From Mytilus galloprovincialis (taxonomy: Eukaryota; Mollusca; Bivalvia; Mytilida; Mytilidae): DNA of 64,000 nt. Made by a program: the position numbers and the translations under genes. The stretch covers positions 34,507,102 through 34,571,101 of the forward strand of contig NC_134850.1 in the NCBI RefSeq assembly GCF_965363235.1, given 5' to 3'. Positions 63,801-64,000 of this stretch are shown here, in pieces (within the stretch, counting starts at the first letter, position 1; each line of letters opens with the position of its first letter). Under the pieces are notes generated by a model. That model saw only the letters and a program-made list of their open reading frames with translations. It did not search any database and was not told the origin of the DNA.

Positions 63801-63883
63801 CCCACAGATTTTACACTTCCATCTAATTCCTCGTAAAGGGTACACGTCGCATCCATCGCATTTGACATAGGGATGAATGACAC
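18768..63883 (-). CDS. Gene B: ZZ/MIB-TRPM-like channel, 36-exon model, 5' partial
   Basis: Gene-level entry for the spliced model; each exon is listed separately. The first visible exon begins with the last two bases of a split glycine codon, so the true start lies beyond the window. The stop is TAA at 18770..18768. The assembled fragment is about 1,530 residues: ZZ finger (about 1-58), MIB/HERC2-like module (90-248), second ZZ (249-305), second MIB/HERC2-like module (306-405), TRPM-type cytoplasmic region (405-995), S1-S6 channel core (about 1000-1280), TRP-box-like helix (1280-1340), coiled coil and acidic tail. All junctions keep frame. The channel call rests on S1-S6 order, the pore Phe-Gly-Glu and the S6 motif LLLNLLIAM. 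It would act as a membrane cation channel; the ligase-type N-terminal modules suggest protein binding. The alternative, two adjacent genes, is disfavoured by phase continuity and by the duplicate gene A. Confidence 0.68.
19315..19376 (-). CDS. Gene B exon 35: penultimate small exon
   Basis: 62 nt, acceptor ttgcag and donor gtaact. Encodes NIRNYAFIDIDTATNIHLQT. Joining exon 34 straight to the last exon gives an early stop; this exon restores frame. Confidence 0.7.
19421..19559 (-). CDS. Gene B exon 34: coiled coil, second half, and acidic tail
   Basis: 139 nt, acceptor ctccag and donor gtaagt. Encodes LSKIAKTLENFEDQ, an acidic run (EDEDDD), then a serine-rich stretch SDSQSVSSDDYVR, a likely phosphorylation-prone tail. 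Confidence 0.8.
19560..22147. other. Gene B intron, AT-rich
   Basis: A 2.6-kb intron splitting the coiled coil. A fragment of a dispersed repeat (about 21900-21985, with the GTTTGACTGTCCCTTTGGTAT stretch also seen at 8160-8195) is the only recognisable content. Confidence 0.5.
22148..22201 (-). CDS. Gene B exon 33: C-terminal coiled coil, first half
   Basis: 54 nt, acceptor tttcag. The donor gttggt (not gtatta four bases on) keeps phase 0 and gives an unbroken heptad across the junction: VDKKLKGIKTM followed by LSKIAKTLENF places V, L, I, L, I, L, F at a/d positions. TRPM channels use a C-terminal coiled coil for tetramer assembly. Confidence 0.72.
23141..23239 (-). CDS. Gene B exon 32: Lys/Gln-rich KQDKQNE repeats
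   Basis: 99 nt, phase 0-0, acceptor gtacag and donor gtaaac. Encodes MLQRQMDTNSK followed by two exact KQDKQNE units and a third diverged one. Strongly charged, probably helical. Confidence 0.7.
23865..23930. repeat. Two-copy tandem repeat, 31-bp unit
   Basis: ATACATATCAGTTTAAAACA then TGGCTAAGATT occurs twice in a row without mismatch. Confidence 0.8.
24140..24590 (+). repeat. Dispersed repeat (GGTATGAGTGCCAATGACAC family)
   Basis: Contains GATGTGGTATGAGTGCCAAT, AAAGGGTTCCAAAATTACTA, AACGAGAAACGAGAAACATT and TAAAACGCTAACAG. Inverted and shorter copies at 42740-42930, a fragment at 15005-15070 and a diverged copy at 59750-59900. Confidence 0.58.
24598..24631 (-). CDS. Gene B exon 31: micro-exon EIDLSEVDRIT
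   Basis: 34 nt, acceptor ttttcag and donor gtaaac. Only one of its three frames is open, and that frame needs two bases from upstream, as exon 30 supplies. Probably the lead-in to the C-terminal coiled coil. Confidence 0.6.
25165..25414 (-). mobile_element. tRNA-derived SINE
   Basis: The minus strand begins GGGCCTCTGTGGCCGAGTGG then TCTAAG, a tRNA-like head with an A box, and a B box-like TTTCGAACCTCG near 25355-25367. The body carries CTCCGGGCACTCCAGCTTTC and CTGGCCGCCATGAAATAG, shared with the copy at 6.9-7.0 kb. Not a functional tRNA, because it does not fold over its full length. Confidence 0.72.
25680..26000 (-). repeat. Dispersed repeat, inverted copy of the 8.0-kb family
   Basis: Plus strand shows GAACAGTCAAACTCACAGAT and GACAACGCCATGGCTAGCAA, complementary to 8100-8200. 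The end AGATCCTGCTACACAAGTGG mirrors the start of the 8.0-kb copy. Confidence 0.62.
26094..26117. repeat. (AT)n microsatellite
   Basis: About eleven TA units in the gene B intron upstream of exon 31. Confidence 0.85.
26640..26845 (+). repeat. Degenerate copy of the hammerhead-bearing repeat
   Basis: Shares GGATATTCTTATCCCAAGCA, GCCGTATTTGGCACAACTTT and GGGCGTCACTTGTAAG with the 27-kb units, but the ribozyme core is destroyed. Confidence 0.6.
27261..27302 (+). ncRNA. Hammerhead ribozyme motif, core mutated (CAGATGA)
   Basis: Stem I CGTCA/TGGCG, core CAGATGA (consensus CTGATGA, so U4 is changed), stem II GTCT/AGAC with loop TATGT, GAAA, minimal stem III ACGCGCGT, cleavage triplet GTC. Probably inactive because of the core change. 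Confidence 0.65.
27618..27659 (+). ncRNA. Hammerhead ribozyme motif, GAAA changed to TAAA
   Basis: Stem I CGTCA/TGGCG, intact CTGATGA, stem II GTCT/AGAC, but TAAA in place of GAAA. The rest is as in the 40.4-kb copy. Probably inactive. Confidence 0.65.
27700..28100 (+). repeat. Dispersed repeat (TTCGTTTCTGTGTGTT / TCTTATATTTG family) with long poly-T
   Basis: Two overlapping partial copies of a sequence also at 30945-31175 and 55005-55230 and inverted at 29330-29640. Landmarks: GTCGTTGTTCTTCTCTTATA, CATTTCCCTCAGTTCCAGAT and CGATATACTACTGTTGCCTT. Contains a run of more than 20 T near 28040. Confidence 0.55.
28200..28249 (-). CDS. Gene B exon 30: small linker exon
   Basis: 50 nt, acceptor ttgaag and donor gtaaat. 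Encodes LKTTKEAEGNGALKAK and leaves GG, which the G of the next exon completes as Gly. It resolves the phase gap between exons 29 and 31. Confidence 0.55.
28534..28783 (-). CDS. Gene B exon 29: post-S6 TRP helix region
   Basis: 250 nt, acceptor tttcag. Encodes SDTFQKVHKESEFYWAQIQT, equivalent to the TRPM post-S6 motif (F-x-x-V ... W-x-x-Q), then a hydrophobic helix (LQLLVLPATIVHAIFWF) and basic residues. Two donors are possible: gtaata, five codons' worth of frame apart from a coding join, and gttaga at 28533. Only gttaga keeps frame with the next exons. Confidence 0.85.
29330..29640 (-). repeat. Dispersed repeat, inverted copy of the 27.7-28.1-kb family
   Basis: Plus strand reads AAGGCAACAGTAGTATACCG, AACTGAGGGAAACGCTTTAA and AAGAGGAGAACAACGACACA, complementary to the 27.9-28.0-kb copy. 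Fills part of the intron between S6 and the post-S6 exon. Confidence 0.6.
29989..30148 (-). CDS. Gene B exon 28: outer pore and S6
   Basis: 160 nt, acceptor ttcag and donor gtaaat. Begins with the outer-pore cysteines (PHC and VPRCP), the conserved TRPM disulphide position, then YLKALYGLIAVILLLNLLIA and MYR. The LLLNLLIAM S6 motif is the strongest single TRPM indicator in the window. Confidence 0.92.
30945..31175 (+). repeat. Dispersed repeat, copy of the 27.7-28.1-kb family
   Basis: Contains AGTGTCCTGTACCAATTCAG, TCCTCTTATAGTTGACGTGT and GTGTACTACTTTTGCCTTTA, in the gene B intron between pore and S6 exons. Confidence 0.55.
31412..31586 (-). CDS. Gene B exon 27: S5 and pore loop
   Basis: 175 nt, acceptor ttgcag and donor gtaagt. 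Encodes ARDTVSFMIIMAVIMMCYN (S5), a short turret and NGYWMLFGELNLDSVT. The FGE triplet sits where TRPM1/3/6/7 have YGE and TRPM2/8 have FGQ, so a selectivity-filter glutamate is retained. The filter region is otherwise diverged. Confidence 0.88.
32593..32838 (-). CDS. Gene B exon 26: S3, S4 and S4-S5 linker start
   Basis: 246 nt, phase 0-0, acceptor ttaag and donor gtatgg. Contains WNQLDWLSIIVYASGM (TRPM S3 signature WN-x-x-D), a CxxxxC loop, FIFLSIRILNLFCMSAMLG (S4) and GPKLVMIRKM (TRPM LGPKI-x-x-I-x-x-M before S5). Confidence 0.9.
34616..34747 (-). CDS. Gene B exon 25: S2 helix and S2-S3 approach
   Basis: 132 nt, phase 0-0. Encodes FGFLTLNTAYAYMLLFDYSD, then YFIIVWMVSFFVDETKQ. This matches TRPM S2 (FLxLFAYVLL-x-D) and the following helix ending in E-x-x-Q. 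Confidence 0.88.
35090..35295 (-). repeat. Dispersed repeat, inverted copy of the 8.0-kb family
   Basis: Shows GGGAAAGTCAAACTCATAGA, GACAATGCCATGGCTACAAA and AGGTGCTCCTGAAGAATAAG, complementary to the 8.0-kb copy. Confidence 0.6.
35325..35615 (+). mobile_element. tRNA-derived SINE, second family
   Basis: Head GAGCCATAGTGTAGTTGTTA then GCGCATCGGACTTCTAAC with B box GCTTCGATCCCC, followed by a conserved body (TGGCTGACTCGTATAAAG, GAGCCATATCTCTTGCACGT). The A box and B box are spaced as in a tRNA. Inserted in the gene B intron between S1-S2 linker and S2. Confidence 0.7.
35726..35774 (-). CDS. Gene B exon 24: S1-S2 linker FYKKYNLPFMKVSLQM
   Basis: 49 nt, acceptor ttcag and donor gtatga. Encodes RFYKKYNLPFMKVSLQM; TRPM channels have FY-x-x-P-x-x-K-F just before S2. 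A micro-exon, but phase and family pattern both fit. Confidence 0.82.
36150..36210. repeat. GAAC/GGAC-rich simple repeat
   Basis: Imperfect (GGAC)n and (GAAC)n run; it produces the arginine/serine-rich open frames seen on the minus strand. Confidence 0.75.
36639..36724 (-). CDS. Gene B exon 23: S1 transmembrane helix
   Basis: 86 nt, acceptor tctag and donor gtgagt. Encodes VRFFGLAVVHIIVLPLLMIS, a hydrophobic helix matching TRPM S1 with its conserved proline. A 1,036-bp TIR element begins 52 bp upstream of the acceptor. Confidence 0.85.
36777..37812. mobile_element. TA-flanked TIR element (Tc1/mariner-like MITE) full of palindromes
   Basis: Perfect 27-bp terminal inverted repeats beginning CAGTTGGGTGCAGACC, flanked by TA on both sides (36775-36776 and 37813-37814), the target-site signature of the Tc1/mariner superfamily. 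1,036 bp with no transposase. Both arms carry about ten copies of a 16-18-bp near-palindrome of the form AGTAAACGnnCGTTTACT around an AT-rich centre. Inserted in the gene B intron just before S1. Confidence 0.82.
38172..38220 (-). repeat. Hammerhead-like fragment, degenerate
   Basis: Minus strand reads CGCCACTGGTGAGTCTTTTG then TAAACGAAACGTGCGTC. Core CTGGTGA and unpaired stem I; a decayed fragment of the same family. Confidence 0.5.
38384..38702 (-). CDS. Gene B exon 22: charged insertion and pre-S1 motif
   Basis: Largest exon (319 nt), acceptor tcaaag and donor gttagt. An insertion with a perfect tandem KDVSAKI repeat is followed by GEHINHAGRLLVNHGYIEDA and then VRNILNEMWYGTEK. The last block corresponds to the TRPM pre-S1 motif (LN-x-x-W-Y/W-G) that joins the cytoplasmic repeats to the channel. 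Confidence 0.85.
39057..39160 (-). CDS. Gene B exon 21: helical segment
   Basis: 104 nt, acceptor ttcag and donor gtaatt. Encodes IRIRYILIGCVILEDE and a lysine-rich helix ending KEKLQRLKR. Consistent with the TRPM helical homology region before S1. Confidence 0.72.
39824..39939 (-). CDS. Gene B exon 20: LYALLKKQYWNGAQQLIETG repeat-like helix pair
   Basis: 116 nt, acceptor acacag and donor gtaagt. Encodes ELYGLILYALLKKQYWNG and AQQLIETGC. It matches the TRPM helical-repeat pattern in which a leucine-rich helix (LxWAVLL...) precedes a second helix with a tryptophan at the turn. Confidence 0.75.
40473..40514 (-). ncRNA. Intact-looking hammerhead ribozyme motif
   Basis: Read on the minus strand: CGTCA (stem I), CTGATGA, GTCT-TATGT-AGAC (stem II), GAAA, ACGCGCGT (very short stem III), cleavage site after GTC, then TGGCG pairing back to CGTCA (with one G-U). 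All conserved core positions are present. Hammerheads with such short stem III generally work better as dimers. Confidence 0.78.
40828..40869 (-). ncRNA. Hammerhead ribozyme motif, weakened stem I
   Basis: Core CTGATGA, stem II, GAAA and GTC are intact, but the 3' arm of stem I reads TGGGC instead of TGGCG, losing pairs. Confidence 0.68.
40976..41113 (-). CDS. Gene B exon 19: lysine-rich low-complexity linker
   Basis: 138 nt, acceptor tcaaag and donor gtaagt. Encodes VKKVDDSKDEDESAKASK, then KTKIFLNFKKDKPKKK. Low complexity; its place in the frame chain (two bases in, one out) supports it as an exon. Confidence 0.7.
41955..42039 (-). CDS. Gene B exon 18: DMTAEIKNGLWSYLQ
   Basis: 85 nt, acceptor taaag and donor gtatct; ends MAYKTPDFR plus one base. 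Gene A exon 784..724 ends LAYKLSEHP with the same one-base overhang. Confidence 0.75.
42240..42440 (+). repeat. Dispersed repeat, same family as 3836-4040
   Basis: Contains GTCATATTCCTGACTTGGTC and AGAGCTAGCTAAACCTCTCA, in a gene B intron. Confidence 0.58.
42725..42930 (-). repeat. Dispersed repeat, inverted copy of the 24.1-kb family
   Basis: Plus strand shows TTTCTCGTTTCTCGTTTTTT, AATGGTTTTACACTAGTAAT and CACACCACATCTTCCTATAT, complementary to 24140-24360. It accounts for the apparent plus-strand open frame there. Confidence 0.6.
42943..43071 (-). CDS. Gene B exon 17: ALSMYLLKEGKW block
   Basis: 129 nt, phase 0-0, acceptor tttcag and donor gtacga. Encodes NALSMYLLKEGKWRIPKE and SLEYIFEQ. 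Gene A exon 1925..1797 is also 129 nt, with ALSMYLLKKGKW and SLEYIYEE. This is one of the most conserved blocks between the paralogues. Confidence 0.85.
43743..43799 (-). CDS. Gene B exon 16: tentative 57-nt exon
   Basis: Acceptor atttag and donor gtatca enclose 57 nt in phase 0-0 coding KIEVKHIDDPVNENVFEVP. It can be included or skipped without changing frame. An open frame continues past the donor for seven codons to a TAA. No gene A counterpart was found, so it may be alternative or spurious. Confidence 0.45.
43815..44130 (-). repeat. Hammerhead-bearing repeat, single diverged copy
   Basis: Same family, in a gene B intron. The ribozyme segment (43839..43880) keeps CTGATGA, GAAA and GTC, but stem II is GTCT/AAAT and does not pair fully. 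Confidence 0.68.
44273..44310 (-). CDS. Gene B exon 15: small exon VSMVEGSIEKEIF
   Basis: 38 nt, acceptor tttgcag and donor gtaagt. It takes two bases to complete the codon left by exon 14 and ends in phase 0. Without it exon 14 cannot be joined in frame to the exons that follow. Confidence 0.6.
44629..44869 (-). CDS. Gene B exon 14: acidic cytoplasmic segment
   Basis: 241 nt, acceptor tcacag and donor gtatgg; the open frame runs only ten codons into the intron before a stop. Encodes KHSLDVSILTHQS, NPWSIK and a C-terminal LDALVCCLLIG. Gene A's exon 3492..3270 shares the HxxDV ... PW ... LLxGG layout. Confidence 0.8.
45528..45640 (-). CDS. Gene B exon 13: VLPVVISLRNGG block
   Basis: 113 nt, acceptor aatag and donor gtaaag. 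The phase left by exon 12 selects the frame VSGEAVLPVVISLRNGGM ... KIPIIRLK, not the longer open frame that overlaps it. Gene A (4270..4155) reads EEVLPIIISLKRN in the same phase. It resembles the TRPM strand-turn-strand that ends the SLOG-like domain (IPIV-x-V-x-x-GG). Confidence 0.78.
46211..46515 (-). repeat. Hammerhead-bearing repeat, single copy
   Basis: Starts AGTTATCAAAAGTACCAGGA and ends near CTGACTACTGGGCTGG. Same family as 40.4 kb, truncated to about 300 bp, in a gene B intron. Confidence 0.72.
46245..46286 (-). ncRNA. Intact-looking hammerhead ribozyme motif
   Basis: Identical over the 42-nt core to the 40473..40514 copy: stem I CGTCA/TGGCG, CTGATGA, stem II GTCT/AGAC, GAAA, ACGCGCGT and GTC cleavage triplet. 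Confidence 0.76.
46940..47036 (-). CDS. Gene B exon 12: charged helix and EDEIHYF motif
   Basis: 97 nt, acceptor tttcag and donor gtaact. Encodes ELVEKGFRKFERGD, an acidic stretch, then EDEIHYFLRMAK. Gene A keeps the EDEIHYF-x-RMA motif in exon 4882..4795. Confidence 0.82.
47583..47689 (-). CDS. Gene B exon 11: KTKLPCHVV block
   Basis: 107 nt, acceptor ttacag and donor gtattt. Encodes KTKLPCHVVGQKVLFHSG and HYKTEKDTVK. Gene A's exon 5179..5073 is also 107 nt and about two thirds identical, which indicates selection on the protein. Confidence 0.82.
48531..48699 (-). CDS. Gene B exon 10: conserved IWR...KPSLYLIF block
   Basis: 169 nt, acceptor ttatag and donor gttagt. Contains IWRTIQQVKK, KPSLYLIF and a C-terminal MEEVLDFA. 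The last two blocks are nearly identical in gene A exon 6062..5912. It occupies the place where TRPMs carry the first strand of their SLOG domain, but the glycine-rich loop is not seen. An acidic/lysine-rich insertion separates the two blocks. Confidence 0.78.
49118..49889 (+). mobile_element. Inverted-repeat-flanked Penelope-like remnant
   Basis: 59-bp inverted repeats at 49118-49176 and 49831-49889 differ at one position. Between them lies a decayed plus-strand reading frame with the zinc-knuckle-plus-GIY-YIG layout typical of Penelope-like elements: CRDSRCGACPYIHVGKE near 49320, then ENLIYCIKCHGCQEIYIGQT near 49420-49480. It has in-frame stops, so it is not functional. No reverse transcriptase is present. 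Confidence 0.65.
49318..49570 (+). pseudogene. GIY-YIG endonuclease fragment, Penelope-like
   Basis: CxxxxCxxC followed about 30 codons later by IYCIKCxGC and YIGQT, the catalytic start of the GIY-YIG fold. Stop codons interrupt it after NITC and after QTPKG, and the downstream part is frameshifted. Confidence 0.6.
50004..50059 (-). CDS. Gene B exon 9: start of TRPM-type cytoplasmic region
   Basis: 56 nt, acceptor tttgtag and donor gtaatc; encodes DSQGYFAVNFDLANQATKK. Gene A has a 56-nt counterpart at 7313..7258 with GYFEVN. Position and pattern resemble the strand that opens the TRPM homology region before the SLOG-type fold; this is inference. Confidence 0.75.
50450..51040 (+). pseudogene. 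Ty3/gypsy-type pol fragment (RNase H end and spacer)
   Basis: The plus strand reads DMEIQHRKVLLHTNADCLSR around 50530-50595, the RNase H C-terminal motif of Ty3/gypsy pol (QHR-x-G ... NADALSR). A frameshift at a run of nine A (50595-50603) leads into KKKCKQTNCLDCTEMKTD and a 140-codon frame ending at 51027. Integrase is not seen. Lies in a gene B intron, antisense to the gene. Confidence 0.62.
51740..52200. repeat. Direct duplication, ~355-bp spacing
   Basis: AAATATAAACTAAGATTAAG followed by GAACGAAAAxAGGTCGGAAT occurs at about 51755-51845 and again at 52100-52195. The two copies flank the second hammerhead-like motif (52010-52053), so this may be a tandem pair of a ribozyme-bearing unit, as at 27 and 40 kb. 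Confidence 0.6.
52010..52053 (+). ncRNA. Second hammerhead-like motif, different family
   Basis: Six-bp stem I GCATCA/TGGTGC, core CTGAAGA (consensus CTGATGA), stem II GACA/TGTC with loop TGTTT, GAAA, TGCGCA as short stem III, GTC-like ATC triplet. The layout is the same as the 40-kb family but the sequence differs; the U7-to-A change probably weakens it. Confidence 0.5.
53011..53202 (-). CDS. Gene B exon 8: second MIB/HERC2-like segment
   Basis: 192 nt, acceptor tttttag and donor gtaaat. Encodes SEVEVMWFKD followed by a strand-rich stretch ending FFYYYDHLPALGRG, a diverged counterpart of exon 3. Gene A has an exon at the same position (9108..8944) with the same entry and exit phases. This shows that exon 8 and the channel-type exons after it belong to one transcription unit. 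Confidence 0.78.
53762..54175. repeat. Direct repeat, two copies ~310 bp apart
   Basis: TAATATAGGACAATGxTGT and CCAATAATTxAxAAGTTCC landmarks occur at 53762-53860 and 54069-54175; gene B intron, function unknown. Confidence 0.62.
54240..56277. other. Gene B intron, mostly unique AT-rich sequence
   Basis: Apart from repeat copies at 55005-55230 and 55630-55835, nothing is recognisable in this part of the 3.1-kb intron between exons 8 and 7. Confidence 0.45.
55630..55835 (-). repeat. Dispersed repeat, same family, inverted
   Basis: Minus strand of CCAAGTCAGGAATATTATAG and of TTACTAGGGACTTTCCGTTT matches the family; in the 3.1-kb gene B intron. Confidence 0.52.
56278..56384 (-). CDS. Gene B exon 7: linker after ZZ 2
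   Basis: 107 nt, acceptor ttttag and donor gtaatt. Begins DNMPTPREHPRS, paralogous to exon 2. Phase 0 after the acceptor would hit a stop; the frame used takes one base to complete Arg from exon 6. Confidence 0.75.
56671..56842 (-). CDS. Gene B exon 6: ZZ zinc finger 2
   Basis: 172 nt. Second intact ZZ finger: CDCC, then RGIRWKCKTC, LCNIC, and EHDLGH with both histidines. The donor is gttaga rather than the nearer gtaagg, because only that choice keeps exon 7 open and it mirrors exon 1's gttagt. All eight predicted zinc ligands are present. Confidence 0.85.
58386..58578 (-). CDS. Gene B exon 5: end of MIB/HERC2 domain
   Basis: 193 nt, acceptor ttag and donor gtactg. After a lysine-rich insertion it encodes VKVQWDNGNIEDYSLSSNCL, the second half of a MIB/HERC2 domain (V-x-WDNG ... 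Y). The domain is longer than usual because of the charged insertion. It leaves one base, completed by GA of exon 6 as Gly. Confidence 0.82.
59111..59208 (-). CDS. Gene B exon 4: start of MIB/HERC2 domain
   Basis: 98 nt, acceptor tgcag and donor gtaaga. Encodes KGARVVRGPGWDDDNVCDGG then LGYLGTVTH, the classic opening of a MIB/HERC2 domain (G-x-RVVRGPxW ... DGG ... G-x-V). It ends in phase 0 and continues directly into exon 5. Confidence 0.85.
60436..60663. repeat. Two-copy tandem repeat, ~115-bp unit
   Basis: GTTCGGTAATxGGTTTTGAA and GAAAGAACGACAAGATGGAA, then TGGCTTTAATGACGACA, occur twice. The second copy has gained a small inverted repeat (ATACATTTACAAAAAATGTAT). Confidence 0.8.
60977..61159 (-). 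CDS. Gene B exon 3: MIB/HERC2-like strand-rich segment
   Basis: 183 nt with acceptor ttttcag and donor gtgagt. It carries VHWHDNFEGSYRVGRNGQCD, matching the MIB/HERC2 pattern of a tryptophan strand followed by YRVG, a short turn and DLK. It ends with one base that joins exon 4 to make Glu. Exon 8 is a diverged copy (VEVMW ... YYYDHLP against VHWHD ... YYEQHLP). Confidence 0.75.
61197..62161. mobile_element. pogo/Tigger-like MITE filling a gene B intron
   Basis: Ends CAGTTAGCTCTCATTGTCTCGAA and (minus strand) CAGTCGACTCTCGTTATCTCGAA, the pogo/Tigger-type terminal repeat, with TA on both sides. 965 bp; no transposase reading frame survives. The host intron is 1,075 bp, so the element is about 90% of it. 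Confidence 0.78.
62235..62332 (-). CDS. Gene B exon 2: linker between ZZ 1 and MIB-like module
   Basis: 98 nt encoding a linker with MPPREN near its start, after acceptor tttag and before donor gtaaac. Its T completes the glycine codon left by exon 1. Exon 7 is its counterpart after the second ZZ, with MPTPREH at the same place. Confidence 0.75.
62850..63060 (+). repeat. Dispersed repeat, same family, diverged
   Basis: Carries AAATGGCAGAATCAAAAGCT and TAACTAGCTAAAGCTCTCAC; lies between gene B exons 2 and 1. Confidence 0.52.
63712..63883 (-). CDS. Gene B exon 1 (visible): ZZ zinc finger 1
   Basis: Encodes a complete ZZ-type zinc finger: CDGC, CKIC, LCTDC and the pair in EHDRSH, with the RGIRWKCK stretch typical of the mind bomb and HERC2 ZZ class. 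Acceptor atag and donor gttagt; it enters with two bases and leaves two, 172 nt. Exon 6 has the same length and phases and codes for the second ZZ finger. ZZ fingers bind peptides such as histone tails or degrons; the ligand here is unknown. Confidence 0.85.
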
Positions 63884-64000
63884 CTATATTGAATAATAAT
63901 TACATTAGATGTATGTTTCATTGTTATACGTTACTCTGATTGACTACACTGCAATCTCGCGTTATTCCTTAGTCAATTGCATTACACAACAACATCAATC

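Noticed and set aside
1..64000. CRISPR array, bacterial operon or phage-type system
   Set aside because: No regularly spaced repeats with unique spacers and no prokaryotic gene organisation; splice-interrupted eukaryotic genes dominate.

Overview
The window looks like AT-rich nuclear DNA of a bivalve mollusc, most likely a mussel (Mytilus or a close relative). The basis is short exons scattered among long AT-rich introns, plus a dense load of dispersed repeats that I recognise as mussel-type: a repeat with an embedded hammerhead ribozyme, tRNA-derived SINEs, TA-flanked terminal-inverted-repeat elements and a Penelope-like remnant. The species call rests on memory of repeat style, not on a search. 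No bacterial-type gene, operon, rRNA or functional tRNA is visible.

Almost all coding sequence is on the minus strand and forms two head-to-tail paralogous genes. Gene B runs from the right edge (first visible exon 63883..63712) down to a stop codon at 18768. I could assemble 36 exons with consensus splice ends whose reading phases fit at every junction. They encode about 1,530 residues, with the N-terminus beyond the window. In order the protein shows: a ZZ zinc finger, a MIB/HERC2-like module, a second ZZ finger, a second MIB/HERC2-like module, a divergent TRPM-type cytoplasmic region, a six-helix TRPM channel core with a Phe-Gly-Glu pore motif and a LLLNLLIAM-type S6, then a lysine/glutamine-rich segment, a heptad coiled coil and a short acidic tail. 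This looks like a fusion of mind-bomb-type ZZ/MIB modules with a TRPM-like ion channel.

Gene A occupies about 10248..724 and continues past the left edge. Its exons match B's cytoplasmic region exon for exon, with several identical lengths (56, 107 and 129 nt) and identical phases, so the two genes are tandem duplicates. I found no ZZ finger exons upstream of A, so the copies may differ in domain content. Its channel half would lie left of the window.

The 10.2-18.8 kb stretch between the genes and the introns hold repeats. They include tandem ~356-bp units carrying hammerhead ribozyme motifs (27.1-27.7 and 40.4-40.9 kb; single copies at 43.8 and 46.2 kb; a different hammerhead-like motif at 52.0 kb), a 1,036-bp TA-flanked element packed with palindromes (36777..37812), a 965-bp pogo/Tigger-like element that makes up most of one intron (61197..62161), an inverted-repeat-flanked Penelope-like GIY-YIG remnant (49118..49889), a decayed Ty3/gypsy pol fragment (about 50.5-51.0 kb) and three tRNA-derived SINEs.
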